From Neobacillus sp. DY30 (GTDB lineage: Bacteria; Bacillota; Bacilli; Bacillales; Cytobacillaceae): 64,000 bases of DNA. The notes beneath the pieces were generated by a model. The model saw only the letters and a list, made by a program, of their open reading frames with translations, did not search any database and had not been told where the DNA came from. Within the stretch, counting starts at the first letter, position 1; the number at the start of each line of letters is the position of its first letter. The stretch is taken from assembly GCF_030123065.1 (NCBI RefSeq), contig NZ_CP126093.1, positions 4,656,001 to 4,720,000 on the forward strand, in the 5' to 3' direction. The translations under genes were made by a program, and so were the position numbers. Shown here one piece after another: positions 49,062 through 57,581 of the stretch.

Positions 49062-50723
49062 CTACTCCAAAATCGCTACGCGTAATACTTCTTCCGTAGT
49101 GGTTAATCCCTGTTTTACTTTGAGCAACCCATCGTCAATTAGGAAAATTGTTTTATTTTTAATCGCTTGCTCCTTTAACCTTTGAAAAGAATCGTCATTC
49201 ATGATTATTCTTCTCATGTCGTCATTTAAGACAAGTACTTCATGAAGAGCCACCCTCCCTTTATATCCTGTCATATTGCAGGATGGGCAGCCCTTTCCAC
49301 GTACGATCTTATCAATTTTTAACCCTCTTCTTGCAAAAATCTCTTTTTCACGCTGCGTTGGTTCTTGCTCTTCTGCACAAACACGACAAACCTTACGGAC
49401 AAGACGCTGAGCTACAATCCCAGTCAAGGAGGAAGCAATCAAAAATGGTTCTACTCCCATATCAATTAACCTTGTGACTGTTCCTAATGAATCATTGGTA
49501 TGCAAAGTGCTTAACACTAAATGTCCAGTTAAAGATGCACGAACGGCAATTTCTGCCGTTTCTTTATCACGAATTTCCCCGACCATAATAATATTAGGGT
49601 CTTGACGTAATATAGAGCGCAGACCAGCCGCAAATGTCATCCCTACATTCGTATTGACTTGAATTTGATTGATTCCCTCTAATTGATATTCAACTGGATC
49701 CTCGATGGTAATGATATTTACTTCCTCGCTATTCAGTTTATTTAGTGCTGCATAAAGCGTTGAAGACTTACCGGAACCTGTAGGACCCGTAATTAACACG
49801 ATTCCAGTCGGCTGCTCAATCATTTCAGTAAACCGTTTATAATTTAACGTATTAAACCCTATCTTTGCTAAATCATTTAAAGCCGCACCCATATCTAAGA
49901 TACGCATTACTATTTTTTCACCGTAAACGGTAGGCAAGGTTGAAATCCGGAGATCAATTGGATGAAAATCAAGATTCATTTTTATCCGTCCATCCTGAGG
50001 AATGCGGTGCTCGGTTATATCAAGGTTCGACATAATTTTAATTCTTGCAGTCAAAACACTTTGCATATGACGAGGCAAGACACGTTCTACCCTCAACACG
50101 CCGTCCACACGGTACCGTACGACAATTTTGGTTTCCTGTGGATCAATGTGGATATCACTCGCCTTTTGAACAACTGCATTGGTTAGTAGTTGATTGACAA
50201 GCCTTACAATCGGTGAGTCCAAATTGGTAACATCGTCATCTTGACCAGACTGATTGGTTGGCAGATCGTCAAAAAGCTCCTCTAATCCCTCGTCAACATT
50301 GTAATATTTATTAATTGCTCTTATGATATCTTCTCTTGTCGCTATTGCAGTTTCAATTTGAAAACCAGTTGCTAGTCTTAAATCATCAATAACGATAAAG
50401 TCCATCGGGTCGACCATAGCAACAAATAATTTATTACCTTCCTTTTTTAAAGGAATGATTAAATTTCGCTTAGCTGTTTCCTTTGAAACTAATGAAAAAA
50501 GATTGGTATCAAAAGGATATTGTAAAAGGTTTATATGAGGGATTCCAAGCTGACGTTCTAGGACTTCTGCTAACTGTTGATCCGTTATATAACCTCTTTG
50601 TAATAATACATCACCAATCTTTTGGTTAGGGGCCTTTTCATCTAATGCGGACTGCAATTGTTCAGATGTAATGATGCCTGCCTCAATTAATAGGTCTCCA
50701 AGTCTTCTTCGAACCTGTCTCAT
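49062..50723 (-). CDS. pilB: Pilus extension ATPase PilB with MshEN-type N-terminal domain
   Basis: A 553-residue assembly ATPase. Residues 6-60 carry two copies of a 24-residue MshEN motif (RLGDLLIEAGIITSEQLQSAL and KIGDVLLQRGYITDQQLAEVL), the fold shown in MshE and clostridial PilB to bind c-di-GMP. The ATPase core has Walker A GPTGSGKSS, IEDPVEYQ, Walker B MVGEIRD and HLVLSTLHTND. A four-Cys zinc site (CRVC and CPSC) is present, typical of PilB. The diguanylate cyclase 5 kb away makes c-di-GMP control plausible. Confidence 0.95.
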   Translation of the reverse strand: MRQVRRRLGDLLIEAGIITSEQLQSALDEKAPNQKIGDVLLQRGYITDQQLAEVLERQLGIPHINLLQYPFDTNLFSLVSKETAKRNLIIPLKKEGNKLFVAMVDPMDFIVIDDLRLATGFQIETAIATREDIIRAINKYYNVDEGLEELFDDLPTNQSGQDDDVTNLDSPIVRLVNQLLTNAVVQKASDIHIDPQETKIVVRYRVDGVLRVERVLPRHMQSVLTARIKIMSNLDITEHRIPQDGRIKMNLDFHPIDLRISTLPTVYGEKIVMRILDMGAALNDLAKIGFNTLNYKRFTEMIEQPTGIVLITGPTGSGKSSTLYAALNKLNSEEVNIITIEDPVEYQLEGINQIQVNTNVGMTFAAGLRSILRQDPNIIMVGEIRDKETAEIAVRASLTGHLVLSTLHTNDSLGTVTRLIDMGVEPFLIASSLTGIVAQRLVRKVCRVCAEEQEPTQREKEIFARRGLKIDKIVRGKGCPSCNMTGYKGRVALHEVLVLNDDMRRIIMNDDSFQRLKEQAIKNKTIFLIDDGLLKVKQGLTTTEEVLRVAILE

Positions 50724-50747
50724 TTTAAATCCCTACTAAGTTTTTCT

Positions 50748-52046
50748 TTATTTTGGTTGTTCATTTGGCTTCCCCCAAAGGTCATCAGATTGTTGTTGAG
50801 TTGTGACAGATGTTGATGGTGTCTGTGTTTGACTTCCAGTTGGATTGGTTCCGGTTGTGCTAGTGGTTGTGCTGGTCTGCCCAGTAGCAGCTGCTCCCCC
50901 AGCTAAACCGTGTATTTCTACACGATATACTGGTGGATAATAATCTTCCGCCATAAGTTCGCTATTTAACAGTTGGTTTCCCTGATAAATGTCTCGGAAT
51001 ACTTTAACGATTTTCCCATTAGTTCCTTCTGACTGAACACTAATTTGACCAGGGGTAATCAATGGGCTGTATTGGATAATTGTTTTTGGTTTTAAGACCT
51101 GTTCATCCTTTTTACTAATCTTATAGCTGTTAAGAAGCCTGTCTCCTTTTAGTGCAATCTTTAATATATTGTTTTCCAAATGAAGAGTGAATGAGTATTT
51201 AACCTTGTTTGGATTTACTATAACTAGGTCCACACCTTCTGCAAAATTAACCTTTGCTTCAAAACCCAATTGAGCATAATTTGGTAATGCCACGCTGATA
51301 TTTCTAGAGTTTATTGAAAAGTTTGTTGGTAATACCGCTTGATAAATACCTGTTGCTAAGATATTTAATGAAGCTGAATTTTCTAAGCCCTTTTGCTTAG
51401 CAAATTCTAATAAAGAGAAGGCCCCCTCCTCACCGACCTGAATTTCTGGATAAGCGGTAATTATAGCAGGTAAATCATTAGGAGTTTCTGTTAAAGAAAT
51501 TGTTGCTTCACTAAGCTTTACCTCTTGAGATGTTTTATTTAATACAAATTCGTTATTTAAATAGATTTGAATATTCCCTGTTACAAATTGTGAGGATGTT
51601 TGATTTAAATGGTTTGTTAGCTTATCTATCGCTATTTCTTCACTATCAATTTCTGGAAAAAGTATTTTAATTTGTTCTTCCACTTCTAACTGATCGACAG
51701 AAATAAATGCTGTATTACTTTGTCCCTTCTGAATAGATAAAACTGTTTGGGTGGCATCAAAATCAAATAAACTTAAATTAAAAGGAACTGTTCTTTCACT
51801 ATACTGTAGTTCTATTTTTGTATTATTTACCCAGTTAACAAAGCTTTCTTCTAGCAATGAAATGGCTTCACTTTCTGACTTACCTGTTAAATCAACTGGT
51901 CCTACGGTTGTTCCATCTGCAAATTTTCCATCAACGTTGGCTAATTTACCAAAAGCTTGTAAACCAAAATGAGAAGAACTAAATATAAATGCTGTACTAA
52001 AAAATAGAACCACAAACAATTTGACTAATTGCTGATTTTTACCCAC
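50748..52046 (-). CDS. VanW/G5-like exported protein of the pilus operon
   Basis: A 432-residue protein with a signal or anchor helix (residues 8-30). GKSESEAISLLEESFVNW resembles the peptidoglycan-binding-4 repeats seen in VanW-type proteins. A VanW-like beta region and a G5-like segment (GKIVKVFRDIYQGNQLLNSELMAEDYYPP) follow, then a Thr/Ser/Gln-rich tail. The start is GTG 52046. It is 24 bases upstream of pilB, so probably co-transcribed. A role anchoring or gating the pilus at the cell wall is inference only. Confidence 0.55.
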   Translation of the reverse strand: MGKNQQLVKLFVVLFFSTAFIFSSSHFGLQAFGKLANVDGKFADGTTVGPVDLTGKSESEAISLLEESFVNWVNNTKIELQYSERTVPFNLSLFDFDATQTVLSIQKGQSNTAFISVDQLEVEEQIKILFPEIDSEEIAIDKLTNHLNQTSSQFVTGNIQIYLNNEFVLNKTSQEVKLSEATISLTETPNDLPAIITAYPEIQVGEEGAFSLLEFAKQKGLENSASLNILATGIYQAVLPTNFSINSRNISVALPNYAQLGFEAKVNFAEGVDLVIVNPNKVKYSFTLHLENNILKIALKGDRLLNSYKISKKDEQVLKPKTIIQYSPLITPGQISVQSEGTNGKIVKVFRDIYQGNQLLNSELMAEDYYPPVYRVEIHGLAGGAAATGQTSTTTSTTGTNPTGSQTQTPSTSVTTQQQSDDLWGKPNEQPK

Positions 52047-52072
52047 AAGTCTGTCCCTCTTCTCTCATCCTA

Positions 52073-53035
52073 TTACTTTTGTAGTTCAGCAAGTTTCTTT
52101 TCGGGCCCCCGCTCTTCAACACTCGCTGCCACTTCTTTTGCTGCAAACATAATTTCTAACTCTAAATCTTCTAATTTAGGCTTGTTTTCAAGCATTACGC
52201 CTTCATTTTTTTCATCGTTAGCCATTACTTCAGACTCCCAAAGCTCATCAAGCCAGCTTTCTTCAGAAATAGAAACGTTCTCTTCATATTCAATTGTCTG
52301 GGGTTCAGAAACTTGACCATAAAACTCTTCTCTTTGAGGTTCATCTAATAAACTTTCAATTTCTGAAAGGTATCCTTCCCCCGTCTCCGAATCATTAAAG
52401 TATGGGCGTTCAAAATTTTCATTTACTCCTAACAGATTATAGTCAGAAAGTTCTTCAAGCAAATCTTCTTTATCAGTTTCTGAAATTGAAGAGAGTTCTA
52501 AATTCCCTTCGATGTTATCTCCCCTAGCGTGCACATCTAAAATATCCTCATTATTTGTAAAATCTATTTCTTCAAGTTTGAAATCATCTTGTAAAAGTGA
52601 TTCAGAAACAATCGGTGCTCGCCCTTTTGGGTCTTCCCTCTCAATGGAATCTGAATTCTCTTCAATTTCATTTAGAGTTTTTAGTTCAGTTAATTCATTT
52701 TGAAAAATTACTTCTTCTTTTCTATCTTTTTTACCATTCGAAAATGGTTCTTCAAAATTTTGATAGCTTTCTTCCTCAGGAGATATTCTCTCATAATAGA
52801 TTACCTTTCTCATACGAGAGTCTATTAAATAGGCAGTGAAGAAAGTAATTACGAGCAATAATAAAAAGGTAGACCATAACGGAATCGTTGAAGTGGCAGC
52901 CAATCCTCCAATTGATAAAACAAAACCAGCAATACCGACAATCACTTTACCTTTAATTGTAAGTCCAATCGGCAGAAAAGATATAATCCCTAAAAGTACG
53001 ACCATAGACCCAAAGGCCCAAATAATTGACTGCAT
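52073..53035 (-). CDS. Membrane protein with long acidic cytosolic tail
   Basis: I do not recognise this family. Of about 320 residues, the first 80 form three membrane helices with little loop between them, followed by a highly acidic, Glu/Asp/Ser-rich region of about 240 residues of low complexity with no visible domain. ATG 53035 is preferred over 53044, which lies too close to AAGGGG. It is the first gene of the pilB operon, 26 bases before the VanW/G5-like gene. It could act as a membrane tether for pilus components, but nothing in the sequence proves it. Confidence 0.6.
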   Translation of the reverse strand: MQSIIWAFGSMVVLLGIISFLPIGLTIKGKVIVGIAGFVLSIGGLAATSTIPLWSTFLLLLVITFFTAYLIDSRMRKVIYYERISPEEESYQNFEEPFSNGKKDRKEEVIFQNELTELKTLNEIEENSDSIEREDPKGRAPIVSESLLQDDFKLEEIDFTNNEDILDVHARGDNIEGNLELSSISETDKEDLLEELSDYNLLGVNENFERPYFNDSETGEGYLSEIESLLDEPQREEFYGQVSEPQTIEYEENVSISEESWLDELWESEVMANDEKNEGVMLENKPKLEDLELEIMFAAKEVAASVEERGPEKKLAELQK

Positions 53036-53263
53036 TCCATACATCCCCTTAATTTAGTTCGTTTCTCCTATCACTCTACACATTATTACATTTTTTTCTA
53101 TTTAATAGGTTAATTAGCCTATATCAGACATAATTCTTCTATTTCATATTTTATTACATTATCATTAAATTTTAAAGAAGCTGGAAAACATTTATGAAAT
53201 ATAATACAAATCATGGAAAAAATTTCAAGCATATACCAAATTTTATTAAAGTGAAATAAAAAT

Positions 53264-53307
53264 CACCACTTCAAATCTGGTGAAAATTTACCAGATTTGA
53301 AGTGGTG
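53264..53307 (-). terminator. Terminator after the PilX-like gene
   Basis: A perfect 18-bp stem (53264-53281 with 53290-53307) with an 8-base loop is followed by ATTTTTATTT on the minus strand. It separates the minor-pilin operon from the pilB operon. The rest of the 290-base gap is AT-rich with no gene seen. Confidence 0.9.
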
Positions 53308-53333
53308 AAAAATGAAAATATTACAGTACCTAA

Positions 53334-54725
53334 CTACTTTTCACGTACTGGCTCAGGATTCAAAGGAAATACCTTAAAATCAGGCAATGGCAAGGTAGCA
53401 TATCCTGGTAAGAAGGTAATACTTGAACTACCAGTTATATCTAATGAATTTGCAATAAGTGATCCTTGAATTACATTATTACCTGCAATATTTACAATTC
53501 CACCAGTAACAAATCGGCCGTGGAATTCCCCACCTGTGAATTGAAATGTTGCATCCTCAGCAAAAATACTAGCGGTAATACCTGTATTACTAGAACTTGC
53601 CTTTATAGTTTTAGGTACGGCAGGATCTGATGATTTTTTCAAATATATTATCAGGCTATCCTTCTCTACGTCATCCTGTTTTATAGCTGAATTATCAATT
53701 GTGAGATTTCCAGTAACATAAATTGATAATGTACCGGTTCCTTTTATACTTAAAGTACTATTATTATTTAATAATAAATCATTAACAAATAGCTCTATTT
53801 TATTAGCACCTATATCCAGTGTCAATGAATTGTTATTATTTAATTTTAAATCATTTAGCTTAATTGTATTAGGTAAATTGTTAAACATTTTATCTGCATT
53901 GATTGTTACATTACCATCTGTTGGAACAGCGATATCGCCGAAAGGTGAAGTATATGCACCTGGTGGGGTTGCCTTAAACGGTTTCATATCTAACGATATT
54001 TTTTCAGGTAATGCAGTAATGTTTGTAAAGTTTGAAAGATTTACTACCTCTTGCCCGCCACCGGGTCCTACTAAAATTTGCACAGATTTAGTAGGATCAG
54101 TTGATTTTATACTACCTGAATCATGCAAAGTAATAGCATTATTTTCAATTGAATTTGTACCAATCGATCCGTTAATTATTGAACCTCCACTGCCTACTGT
54201 TATTTTATTATCTACAAATACAGCTGTATGTGGAAAAGCTACACTCCATCTAATATTAAATTTTTGCTCAACTGTTCTGGTCCGGTTATTAATCGTCCCT
54301 GTAGAAATGATTTTATATTCCCCATTACTATCATTTGTTGGATATATTTTTTCAACTTTTACCTTTGCAATTGGCTGCTCTCCAAAATTTTGTTCAAAGC
54401 TAGTTATCTCACGTTCGTTAGAAAAAGTGGTGTTGGTTAACCTTGATTTCACATCCATATAAAAAGAGGATTGATTTGTAGCGGTATTATATGCAGCCTG
54501 TACTTCTTTAGTAACCTCATTCATTATTAAGGTAGCACCAGATTCAGCAATGTAATAAGCTGATTGATTATTTCGTTCCCCAGAGCTCATCTTAACATTT
54601 GAAGCAGCTAACCCCATGAGGCTTACTCCTAGGATTGAAACAACTACTATAACTAGTAGAACCATGACTAATGCCATACCTTGTTCATTATTTTGTTTTT
54701 CTATACGCCGGAGGAATTTATTCAT
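53334..54725 (-). CDS. PilX-type pseudopilin with beta-helix-like passenger
   Basis: A 463-residue protein. The N-terminus (NEQGMALVMVLLVIVVVSILGVSLMGLAA) is a prepilin-like helix after Gly but lacks the usual Glu5, as in PilX/GspK-type proteins. The large C-terminal part is a Ser/Asn/Gly-rich beta-repeat region (NLTIDNSAIKQ, NIAGNNVIQGSLIANSLDITGSSS) suggesting a right-handed beta-helix, i.e. an adhesin-like tip. It follows two other minor pilins and is closed by a terminator. Confidence 0.75.
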   Translation of the reverse strand: MNKFLRRIEKQNNEQGMALVMVLLVIVVVSILGVSLMGLAASNVKMSSGERNNQSAYYIAESGATLIMNEVTKEVQAAYNTATNQSSFYMDVKSRLTNTTFSNEREITSFEQNFGEQPIAKVKVEKIYPTNDSNGEYKIISTGTINNRTRTVEQKFNIRWSVAFPHTAVFVDNKITVGSGGSIINGSIGTNSIENNAITLHDSGSIKSTDPTKSVQILVGPGGGQEVVNLSNFTNITALPEKISLDMKPFKATPPGAYTSPFGDIAVPTDGNVTINADKMFNNLPNTIKLNDLKLNNNNSLTLDIGANKIELFVNDLLLNNNSTLSIKGTGTLSIYVTGNLTIDNSAIKQDDVEKDSLIIYLKKSSDPAVPKTIKASSSNTGITASIFAEDATFQFTGGEFHGRFVTGGIVNIAGNNVIQGSLIANSLDITGSSSITFLPGYATLPLPDFKVFPLNPEPVREK

Positions 54726-54737
54726 TTACCTATCCAC

Positions 54738-55160
54738 CTAATCCCTTAGATATAATTTTGTTTGCGGGAGTTTTCCTATTTCTAATAATATTTGGTCGCC
54801 ATTTCGTTTAACAGTAAATCTTTGAATATCTGAAATTAAAACATCCGTTTCTTTTTTTAATGAAGTTCCGTCTAGATAGTACCTAACATTATTTATTTTC
54901 AAGATGTTTTGATCATTTATAACCTCTACAGTAGCAGGATCTGCTTGTCTTATTGCTTTTGTTACCATATTCATCGCTAAACGATCATTGGATTGGTTCT
55001 GGATTTCTGCTTTTTGTGAATTCGTTTGCTTTGTACCGAAAAGATTCATAGAACCAGCAAGGAGGATAATAAGTGAAACAAGCGCAAGTGCCGCTAAAAC
55101 CTCGATTAATGTAAATCCTCTTTCATTGGTTTTCAAATTATCACCCACTATTTTTTCCAA
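54738..55160 (-). CDS. Type IV minor pilin (PilW/GspJ-like)
   Basis: A 140-residue prepilin: leader ending NERG before FTLIEVLAALALVSLIILLAG, with Glu5. The head contains the pattern NDRLAMNMVTKAIRQADP seen in PilW/GspJ-type minor pilins. It overlaps the preceding pilin gene by 13 bases, so the two are coupled. It probably belongs to the initiating tip complex. Confidence 0.85.
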   Translation of the reverse strand: MEKIVGDNLKTNERGFTLIEVLAALALVSLIILLAGSMNLFGTKQTNSQKAEIQNQSNDRLAMNMVTKAIRQADPATVEVINDQNILKINNVRYYLDGTSLKKETDVLISDIQRFTVKRNGDQILLEIGKLPQTKLYLRD

Positions 55161-55606
55161 GGTATAAACATCTCCATTTGAGCCTCTTGCTTTGTTTTAG
55201 TAGAATCTTTATATACTTTTAATAAAACCTTACCAATTTCAGCAGAATGGGTACTTAATTTCACATCAACATAACGTTTATCTCCAGCTAGAGTTTTACC
55301 GTAGCAAAATGTAGAGGTAGAAGTAGTAGTGCACCCACCCCCTATATCATAATATCTTGTATAACTACCAGAGTTTATTAATTTTTGACCTAGCATAGAA
55401 ATCGAGGTAGTGGATGTTGAGCCTTGGTTATAATTATTTATTTCTTCCATTTGTGTCTGAGCTACATATGTTGAATCCATCATTGTTTTTGATAGATTAT
55501 TAGAACGGGCGGATTGCACAAAAAATGTTAGAAGTGACACTCCAATTATTGACAGTATAACAATGGAAGCAAGTACCTCAATTAATGTCAAACCTTTTTC
55601 ATTCAT
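55148..55606 (-). CDS. Type IV minor pilin (PilV/GspI-like)
   Basis: A 152-residue prepilin with a very short leader (MNEKG) before LTLIEVLASIVILSIIGVSLL, with Glu5. The head has TYVAQTQMEEINNY, as in PilV/GspI-type proteins, and two Cys (GGGCTTTST..FCYG) likely to pair. It is first of the three-gene minor-pilin operon. Confidence 0.85.
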   Translation of the reverse strand: MNEKGLTLIEVLASIVILSIIGVSLLTFFVQSARSNNLSKTMMDSTYVAQTQMEEINNYNQGSTSTTSISMLGQKLINSGSYTRYYDIGGGCTTTSTSTFCYGKTLAGDKRYVDVKLSTHSAEIGKVLLKVYKDSTKTKQEAQMEMFIPWKK

Positions 55607-55741
55607 GCTTCATCATCCTTTAGTGTTTTCTAACTTATGTCGTTTTTGTATTTTTTTGTATATTTTTGCTAGTATATATCATTTTCAGTTTAACAGCATG
55701 ATATTTACTTTTCAATAGAAGAAGACATTGTAAAAAATAAA

Positions 55742-55788
55742 AAAAGGAGCCCATAAATGTTAGAAAATAACATTTATGAGCTCCTTTT
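55742..55788 (-). terminator. Terminator of the diguanylate cyclase gene
   Basis: A 21-bp stem (55742-55762 with 55768-55788, one mismatch) with a 5-base loop and T-rich end on the minus strand, 7 bases beyond the stop. Confidence 0.9.
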
Positions 55789-55794
55789 GAGCTA

Positions 55795-57510
55795 TTAACA
55801 GGATGAATATTCCGCAACCCGATTTCTCCCAGCCCGCTTCGCCCCTACATATAATGCTCTGTCCGCATGTCGTACCAAAGCAAACGGATCTTCCGCATCC
55901 TCAGGTGCTGTCGCAACTCCTATGGATGCTGTAATTTTCACCTGCTGCTTCTTTAGCTCTAATGATTGCTGTAAGATGAATGGCCAATTGGCGATAGATT
56001 GTCTAATCATTTCTGCAAGTTGATAGGCTTCTTCTTTGTCTGCCTCTGGGAGTAAAACAACAAATTCTTCCCCGCCGTAACGGGCAACGGTTCCCCTTGA
56101 ACCGACTATATTACTTAATCTAGCTGCCAATTCACAAAGAATTTCATTTCCGCTCTGGTGCCCATATGTGTCATTGACCGATTTAAAATGGTCGATATCA
56201 AGAATGATTAATGATAACACTTTGCGTTCGAAATGAAATAGCTTATCGAATTCCTCCGTTAGAATTTTTTCGAAGTATCGATAATTATATAAATTTGTTA
56301 ATGCACAGCGCTCGCTTTGTGTTTTCGTTACTTCATAATGCTTAGCATTTTCGATTGCGACTGCAAAATATGAGCACAGTATATCAACGATCATCAACTG
56401 AGACTTCTCATAAGCTCTTTTCTGCTTTGAAGCTAGCAATAAGACCCCAATAACCTTTTTATTTCTGACAATTGGTACGGCTAGTACACTTTCTGCATCA
56501 TCAGGAAGATATCCTTTCGAATAGGGCTTCCAATCTTTTTTCGAGTGATACAAGCAGCCTTTTTGCTTTTTCCAGACATTTCCACTAATTCCCTGATTAT
56601 TTTTGATTTTAGCATTCTCTATAGTAATTCCAGTCCCACACTGAATGCGGCGGACTAATTGAAGCTCGTCCTCACTGATAACATCAAAAATATAAGCATA
56701 GTCAACTGGAAGCATCTCACTAAGCTTTTGAATAAAAAGATCGATAACACCATCAACCTCAAGACGTTCAGCCATTTGATGACCAATTTCGGCAGCTTTT
56801 TGTAAATATTCATTGATTTTTTGACTTGAGTAGTACAGCTTAAAAATGATCGATAAACTGGCAAATGGCACCGCTACAATCAATAAAGCTAATAAACCTA
56901 ACTGGTTATAAGACATATATAAAACAAAACCCAGTGGTAAAGTAATAAATGTAGTGATGGTTTCGACAATGAAATCCTTACCAAAGTAGGATTCCTTTCT
57001 TTTATAAATAAAGAATAAATAAAAGGAGATAATGACCTGATTTAAGAAGTAATTAACTAATGCGTAAATTGCGGCAAGCCATATAGCATTTGTGTCGTTT
57101 ATTAGGCTGGGGCCAGTTTTTCCCCCTAACGAGTAGTACACCACACCACTCACCAAAGATACAAGGAAGAACATTATCAAATTTAATGGTATTCGGAAAT
57201 ATTGTTCCTTTCGAATGCGCAGCTTTAAGAGTAATAAAATAACAGCCGCCTGGGCAAAAACCATTTCAATGAACAAGCCAAAACTTAAAAATGTTGCTAG
57301 TGAGACCCACTGAATTAAAAAAATAGGAGTATTATTTATAACCATTGGCATAAATGCCACAACTGATGTTAACGTCAAAAAGGCTATTAAATCTAACCAT
57401 TCTCCAGAAAAGTGAGGAGGAAATGTTTGAAAGGTAAACCACATTCCTGCTGGAACGAACAATAACCAGACAAGAAAGATTGCTTTTTTCATTCTTGGAT
57501 GTACTGCCAC
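55795..57510 (-). CDS. Membrane-bound GAF-GGDEF diguanylate cyclase
   Basis: A 571-residue protein predicted to make c-di-GMP. About eight membrane helices (residues 8-230) are followed by a GAF domain (about 245-385) and a GGDEF domain (405-565) with an intact GGEEF active site at 479-483. The residues five places before GGEEF do not form the RxxD inhibitory site (GSRG instead), so classic product inhibition seems absent. GTG 57510 follows GGAGGGGGAG. It lies alone, just upstream of the pilus genes whose PilB carries an MshEN domain; a regulatory connection is inferred. Confidence 0.9.
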   Translation of the reverse strand: MAVHPRMKKAIFLVWLLFVPAGMWFTFQTFPPHFSGEWLDLIAFLTLTSVVAFMPMVINNTPIFLIQWVSLATFLSFGLFIEMVFAQAAVILLLLKLRIRKEQYFRIPLNLIMFFLVSLVSGVVYYSLGGKTGPSLINDTNAIWLAAIYALVNYFLNQVIISFYLFFIYKRKESYFGKDFIVETITTFITLPLGFVLYMSYNQLGLLALLIVAVPFASLSIIFKLYYSSQKINEYLQKAAEIGHQMAERLEVDGVIDLFIQKLSEMLPVDYAYIFDVISEDELQLVRRIQCGTGITIENAKIKNNQGISGNVWKKQKGCLYHSKKDWKPYSKGYLPDDAESVLAVPIVRNKKVIGVLLLASKQKRAYEKSQLMIVDILCSYFAVAIENAKHYEVTKTQSERCALTNLYNYRYFEKILTEEFDKLFHFERKVLSLIILDIDHFKSVNDTYGHQSGNEILCELAARLSNIVGSRGTVARYGGEEFVVLLPEADKEEAYQLAEMIRQSIANWPFILQQSLELKKQQVKITASIGVATAPEDAEDPFALVRHADRALYVGAKRAGRNRVAEYSSC

Positions 57511-57581
57511 TTCACTCCCCCTCCACTTACATTATTTTGAAATTGAGATATAACTAATATTATCAAAAATACTTTAGATTG

